This document shows, piece by piece, positions 58,201 through 64,000 of a stretch of DNA of 64,000 bases. How positions within the stretch are numbered: the first letter of the stretch is position 1; each line of letters begins with the position of its first letter. Both the position numbers and the translations under genes were made by a program. The notes below the pieces were generated by a model. That model was given only the letters and a program-made list of their open reading frames with translations, did no database searches and was not told where the DNA came from. The DNA is taken from contig NC_089984.1 in assembly GCF_036417845.1 (NCBI RefSeq), positions 31,283,447 to 31,347,446 of the forward strand, in the 5' to 3' direction. The stretch is from Apteryx mantelli. Taxonomy: Eukaryota; Chordata; Aves; Apterygiformes; Apterygidae.

Positions 58201-61200
58201 CTTTAAAACATAAGCACAACAAAGGAAGGCTTTGTTTGAAAGCCAAGGGACAGCCTCTTTGCCACACTTGAAAGCCAATTTACAGTGTAATGGGAACTGT
58301 GAGTCATAGTCGTGGGGCCCCTGCTCATGGGCACAAAAATCCCCTTTGCTAGAGCAGTCAAGGAGCTTCGCTTAGGAGCAATGACAGCTTAAAGCTCCGC
58401 AGGGCCGTCTGAAAGCATCTAGGATAGCAGCAAATGCAAGGCTGAGCTAAGAACATGTTTTGGATGACTTACGATGCAGACATACCCCTCTCGGTCAGCA
58501 TTTCCTCCCACAACTCCTTCTGCGTTCGAATTCGCAACCAGCACTTGTTCCAGCTGTGAAGTATCTATGGCTCAACAAGGAGGTTGGATGGACTTTAGCC
58601 AGGGCCTTCAGACTGCATTTCAACTTTGGCTGCAGAAAAGGATGACCTTGATACTGAGACTGAGCATAACCAACTCTCTAGGTAGGCCCGCAGTAAAGCT
58701 CTACATCCTTAAGTCATCTACAGTGCCAGATAATTTACGTCACCATCTGTTACAGAGGTTTGCAGCTGAGGTGAACACCCATATCATTGTCTCCTCATGC
58801 CAGGGGAGGGTTTGCTGATTGATTTCAGCTACCCAGGAAGTAGAGGCCTAGCTCATCCTTGCCCCTACTAGCCTTTGCAAAGAGATAAATGTCTTCTCTA
58901 ATTGTTATAAATGTATTGCCAATCTGCAGCTTTAGAAGTAGCCATACTACAGAAAATTCCAGTGAAAACATCTGAAACCAGTGGCAGTCAAGAGTTAGTG
59001 ATTTGGGAGGCAAGCATTTGCTCTAAAAAACAATATATATATATATTTGGATGCAGATACACACACAAATATAAGCCCCCCTGGGAAGCACTATATTGTA
59101 AGCATTAAATTTCACAGGAGGCTTGAGAATGTCTCCTTAGCTCCATCTCTGGTTTATATTAACATTTGACAGGAGCCTAAAAACTAGGGATAAAAGAGCT
59201 CTCAAGAAGCAACAGTCTCTCTCCATGCCTACAGGCAGGGCCTACACTGCCTGGATGGTTTCTGGCAAATTTTTGTCTACTTTGTTCTGAAAAGCTTCCA
59301 GCAAAACACCATCTCTGCTTCATGAGACAGTCTAGACTGGTGCTTAACCACCTTTCCCTGTAGGAATTTCTCCTAATCACTGCATGTACTTTTTCCAAAG
59401 AGAGGCATAAGCCCTGATGAGGTTCTGGCACATACACATGGCATTTTGTCCTAGGGAGTTGCTTCCTTCCCTACAGACAGCGTGGGAACTTTTTGCTCCC
59501 ACTCCTAATCAGGTGCTCACCAAGCACCACCAAATCCTCTGTGATTCTGAAGAACTGAAAGCAAAAGTCTCTGGCCAGGAGGGGTTGATTTTCATTGTTT
59601 TCATTTGCTTTTGTCTACAAATTGTACATTTTCAAGTGATGGCACCACCATCCCTTAGGGCAACCCAGGGAAAGATGCAGCTGGTTACACAGCTGGCTCA
59701 GCTGACGTCTTACAGCTAACACATGTCACTTTTCCGTTTGGGTGCAAGAACCTTCTCTACGTGCTCTACACCGTAGTTTTGAAAGGGAAAGAACAGTATG
59801 CTTTTATTTGCCAGGCAACCGAAATAACCATATGAATCAGAGACTGTGCCTGAGCGGGCTTAAATTCTGAAATGGTTGGCTTCCGTGGCCCTCAGCCTTG
59901 CCAAATGAAATTGGTTTTTCCAAGCCACATGCATTGCAGTGGGGTGCATCAGATGTTTTCACTGTACATGCTGAAAAAGCATCTCTGCCCTGAGGCAAAT
60001 ATCACTGATACAAATAATGTGCTGGATCAGCCAGAAGAACCTGCCTCTAGAAGAGGGATAATAATGAAAGACGGTGGGGGAAAGAGAGAGCGCTGCATTT
60101 ACACACAGGAGGATGGCAAGGGGCCAGCTCTCACAGCTTTGATCTGGGCAGGTTAGGAGAGCATACCAGGGAATGCTTTGGAGCAGAGCTTTGCTAGAGC
60201 AGAGCAGCCATTTGAACTAACTGGGATGGGAAGAAGGGGACAGACATCACCCAGCACAGGAGCAGATCCAGAATAATAAAAAATAAAATAAAATCACATG
60301 AAATACATGAAATAGCAGGTACTCAGAGCTGTAGGAAGACCTTCTAGCAACCAGGAGTGCTGCTCTGCTGGTTCCCTTTACCACCAGCTCCATTTCTTCC
60401 CTTTCTACCACCGCTACCCACGAGCCTGCTGTAACACACTTGCGGTGCAGCATTGCCAAAGGTCTGGGGCTCACCAAACAGCTCTGCTTTCAGTAGGTTT
60501 CCCAGGGTTTCTGGTACAAACTTAATCCGGACCATTAAAACCCTACATACTGCTGACTTGAAAAAGCGACTATTTCACTTCCATTCAGGCAGAGCTCTTG
60601 CCTCTACTGTCATCCCTTACTATGCCGAGGTTGTCCAGGCACTTCCAGGAGTCAGATCTCCCCGATACCTGGAAAAGGGGGGGGTCCAGCACTCTCTCGG
60701 TCTGGGTAAGGTACCTTCGGCAAGGTCTCCTGCACGACAGTAAATGCAGCAGCAGCTGCTGGCAGCAAAGCTTAGACCCGTTTGTTCCTCTCTGCCATCA
60801 CCCTCTGCTGTCCTCACCCCCAACGGTACCACACAGAGCAATTCTAGACTGAATGCCAGAAGAGAGAAGCTTTTAACATTGAACTTCCAAACTGAAGCCA
60901 TTTCCAAATTAAACCTTCTCAGTATTGCTACATCAGGTGGGCTTCGCAAGTGCTGTCTGACCTTCGCTGCCAGGAACAACACAAAGGTTACTAAACCATG
61001 AACCATACCACTTTCCTTCTGGCATTTCTACTGCAAGGCTCAAGATCTCCTAGCGAGAGCCCTTCGAGAGGCTTTCCAAATCATGAAAAGGAGAATGACC
61101 CCTGGAGCACTTACCTGCTACAGGACTTCACAGGTGCTCATTAAACGTCACATTACTATTATCATTGCCATGCAGAGAAGACCAAATTCAGTCGCCCACC

Positions 61201-62542
61201 ACTGAAGCACAGCCAGGAAGTCTGCAAAACACAAAGAGAATGAATGAGGAAGTTCAGGCAGAAGATGAGTGCATAATGCAGTTATCTAAATTAGGGATTG
61301 ATTAAAATAGAGATTAAATCACTCCCTTACTTAATAAAATGATCATAGAAACGCAAGAGACCAGAAAAAAAACGTCTTTGAAGTGATCATGGAAGAGTTA
61401 AAACAGCTTCTCTCGTGAGAAAATGTGCAAGTCACACCGCAGGTCTGTCAGCATAGCAGACAGATCAACAAAAGAGGAACTCCCTCCTCAGACTCCATCC
61501 TCATCCACCAGCCCTCTCTTTTACAAATGTATTAGGGCCAAATTAGCAGCAGCATAAGTGTAAGGGCTGGGACAGTTGTCTGGGATTAGCTTGCGTCAGA
61601 GAAGGCGTCTCGCTGCTCAAAGGAGTTTGCGAGGTAGAAATGCTTGCTAGGGGAGCTTGGTTTAGAGAGCTAATGGGAGAAACAGAAAACACAGGAGAAG
61701 AGGCCGGAAATAAGTCTAAGAGCATAAGGGAAGATGTGAAATGCAGAACCACAAAAGATAAACTACCTATTTCAGAAGGGGAGTGAACTTAAGAAATACT
61801 AGATGAAACAGGAAACAATGTTAATTCCTCTGAACAGAAGTAGAAGTTGATTGGCCAGATAAACTAGTTGTGAGCAGATAAACGAAACAGTTATGCAGCT
61901 ACGCACAGTGGGTTTCAGAAGAAGAGTCTACCACCCTCATAACTAGCTGTGATCACAGCGACTTCAAACCCTCTTACAGTCCTGATCCAAAGCCTAAAGA
62001 AATCAGGAATAGCCCTTCTGTGGGCTGAGATGAGCTTTGTAGGAGGGTCCTTTGAGGAATCAGTATTAGGTCAGCGTGTCCTTGTTCTCCTGTCTGCCTT
62101 CATGGGAATCAAGATCACTTCAATTTGGCGGCCCTTGGGAGGGGACTGATCAACCCTCCTTCCTCCCATGTACCTGCCCTGACCAGACAGCACATGTAGT
62201 CTCACTTCTCCATTTCCTTCTTTGGCTGTGAGAATAAATTGACAAATCGGACCAAATAGGAGATGTCTGCCCTGATCTTCTAGTGCCTCGGGAGCAGCAT
62301 GTCACTATAAGGAGTAGCACAGGCTGCCACTCACAGAGCATGGGAGCAATGCACCCCAATCCCAGAAAAGCTGGATCCATGCTGTAATACCCCAGTGGAT
62401 GTCTGTCAGCCCTCAGGGCCTGCAAAGACTGGTCCTCTGGTGGCTCAAGGCCAGTAAGTTACAGCAGGCACTTCTGCTCAGAGGAAAGGAGCTGAAGAAG
62501 AGCTGAGCTGTCAGACAGGGAGAAGAGCAGGGAACTGGTGCT
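46243..62542 (-). other. Upstream region of ITPRIP (probable 5' intron and flank)
   Basis: About 16 kb with no supported coding exon, RNA gene or CpG island. The AT microsatellite at 59033-59046 is the only clear simple repeat, plus a short A-run at 52662-52675. Whether the ITPRIP first exon lies here or beyond the window is open. No CFAP58 exon, the next gene in mammals, was recognised. Confidence 0.5.
59033..59046. repeat. (AT)7 microsatellite
   Basis: Seven AT units in non-coding sequence, followed by TTTGG. Confidence 0.9.
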
Positions 62543-63220
62543 AAGGGACTTGTCCTGGTGGACAAAAAGTTGACCATGAGCCAGCAATGTGCCCTTGTGG
62601 CCAAGAAGGTCAGTGGTATGCTGGGTTGCATTAGGAAGAGCATTGCCTGCAGGTTGAGGGATATAGTCCTCTCCCTCTACTCAGCCCTGGTGAGGCCACA
62701 TCTGGAGTGCTGTGTCCAGTTCTGGGCTCCCCAGTCCAAGAGAGACATGGCACTACTGGAGAGAGTCCAGCAGAGGGCTACCAAGATGATTAGGGGACTG
62801 GAACATCTCTCTTATGAGGAAAGGCTGAGAGAGCTGCGACTGTTCAGCCTGGAGAAGAGAAGACCGAGGGGGAGATCTTATCAGTGTGTATAAATAGCTG
62901 AAGGGAGGGTGTAGAGAGGGTGGCGCCAGACTATTTTCAGTGGTGCCCAGCGATAGGACGAGAGGCAACAGGCACAAACTGAAACACAGACACTTCCATC
63001 TGAACATGAGGAAAAACTTCTTCCCTGTGAGGGTGACAGAGCACTGGAACAGGTTGCCCAGGGAGGTTGTGCAGTCTCCTTCCTCGGAGATATTCAAAAG
63101 CCATCTGGACACAATCCTTGGAAATGTGCTCTAGATGACCCTGCTTGAACAGGGGGGTTGGACTAGATGATCTCCAGAGGTCCCTTCCAACCTCAACCAT
63201 TCTGTGATTCTGTGATTGTG
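62543..63220 (+). mobile_element. CR1 LINE, 3' fragment, plus strand
   Basis: A 5'-truncated CR1 of about 680 bp. It starts within the ORF2 segment [20 protein letters not shown] and ends in the characteristic tail with two ATTCTGTG octamers and ATTGTG (63199-63220). It belongs to the same family as the copy at 17.5-19.1 kb but in the opposite orientation. Confidence 0.93.
62558..63134 (+). pseudogene. CR1 ORF2 C-terminal fragment, frameshifted
   Basis: The frame is open from [10 protein letters not shown] through [20 protein letters not shown], then a shift near 62875-62893 ends it. The terminal part resumes in another frame at 62940-63134 ([17 protein letters not shown] … [10 protein letters not shown]). 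No RT catalytic core is included. Confidence 0.88.
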
Positions 63221-64000
63221 TTCTCACTTGTTAAAATATTTTTTAAATCTCAGCAGTGCAGCCAGGGTCTCCCTCTATTATATTTCGTTATGGATGTGGA
63301 AGAGATCCCAACTGGAACAGTAGAAGATGGTTTAAGGTCCCAGTTGATAGAGTGTCTCTCTGTTCTGCATCCTCGCATGCTGGCAAAAAACAACTCTTCC
63401 TCACTCAGAGGCAGTCCAAGGCATATGGCACAGGTTTTGGTCTGGGTCAGCCCTGTACGACAGCCTTTTCTCCACGCCAGAAATCAAACATGCCCTTGCT
63501 CCAACAAAGCTCAGCAGCTAAATTGGTCTTCAGGACACGGCAGTAGGACCTGTTTGTTTTGCCAAACCACTGGCCAGAAGAACACCGCTCTGAGGCAGAC
63601 TTGTGTTTAGCACAGCAAGGATGGATCAGTCAACTTAGAGTCGTCCACATGTGTGTGGAAACCAAAACACTCAGGGGGGAGGGGGGGGAAAGGAGGGCGG
63701 AAGGCCTGTCCCAGCTCTACCCCTGGACTAGCTTTCCTTCTAATCTTGGCTACCTGCCTCCCTTCCTATTTCCCGTGCTGAGGAGTGAATGGGCAGAAGG
63801 CTTTGCTTACACAGCTGAGCCAGCATCCCTGCTAAACGTGGAATTCACGGCCTTGCTCACAGCGGTGCCACCCAGCACACACCCTGGCCACTCTCCCTCC
63901 CTCTCCTCAGCCTGAAGACCACAGCCTCTACCTCTCTGCACCACCCACTAATTAAATGTTCTGATGGAAAGTATGCTGTCTGGCAGCAAACTCACTGCTT
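63221..64000. other. Unannotated right end
   Basis: No gene or repeat was recognised. The open frames at 63167-63610 and 63559-63915 show no family resemblance. Confidence 0.5.

Overview
This 64-kb window is vertebrate nuclear DNA, most likely from a bird. Both LINE copies are CR1 elements with the ATTCTGTG-type 3' end typical of birds and reptiles. The genes are spliced with GT-AG introns and CpG-island promoters. The ERV carries gag and env pieces of the kind seen in avian endogenous retroviruses. The gene order CFAP43 - GSTO1 - ITPRIP matches the syntenic block I know from human chromosome 10. I do not assign a species.

Layout. (1) 1-12.6 kb holds the 5' part of CFAP43 on the minus strand. 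Five coding exons (12593..12481, 9680..9430, 8616..8520, 5716..5549, 4104..3954) join in frame to give the first 260 residues; the rest lies beyond the left edge. (2) 12.6-15.1 kb is a head-to-head intergenic region with two CpG islands, RFX/X-box-like half sites, CCAAT boxes, a (GGCTC)13 array and a GC-rich tandem duplication. (3) 15.1-27.4 kb is GSTO1 on the plus strand, six coding exons encoding 242 aa with all omega-class active-site residues. Intron 3 carries an antisense CR1 element. Intron 4 carries an antisense, 3,020-bp, internally deleted endogenous retrovirus. (4) 27.4-40 kb is intergenic, with no gene recognised and no GSTO2. (5) 40-46.3 kb is ITPRIP on the minus strand: its coding region is one uninterrupted 549-codon exon, and a long 3' UTR is possible. 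(6) 46.3-64 kb is upstream flank or 5' intron of ITPRIP, with a second, 5'-truncated CR1 at 62.5-63.2 kb and nothing else I can support.

The genes are not a functional cluster. CFAP43 is an axonemal (motile cilia and sperm flagellum) WD-repeat protein, GSTO1 is a cytosolic thioltransferase/dehydroascorbate reductase, and ITPRIP is a membrane-associated Mab21-like protein that interacts with the IP3 receptor. Their order is conserved synteny.

The most interesting object is the retroviral element in GSTO1 intron 4. Its two 407-bp LTRs differ at one position, a CpG transition. It has a perfect 6-bp target duplication and a primer binding site matching initiator tRNA-Met. It keeps a 368-codon gag-type ORF, but pro, pol and most of env are gone, with a 32-nt homopolymer at the gag/env junction. 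It looks like a recently mobilised, non-autonomous element moved by proteins supplied in trans.
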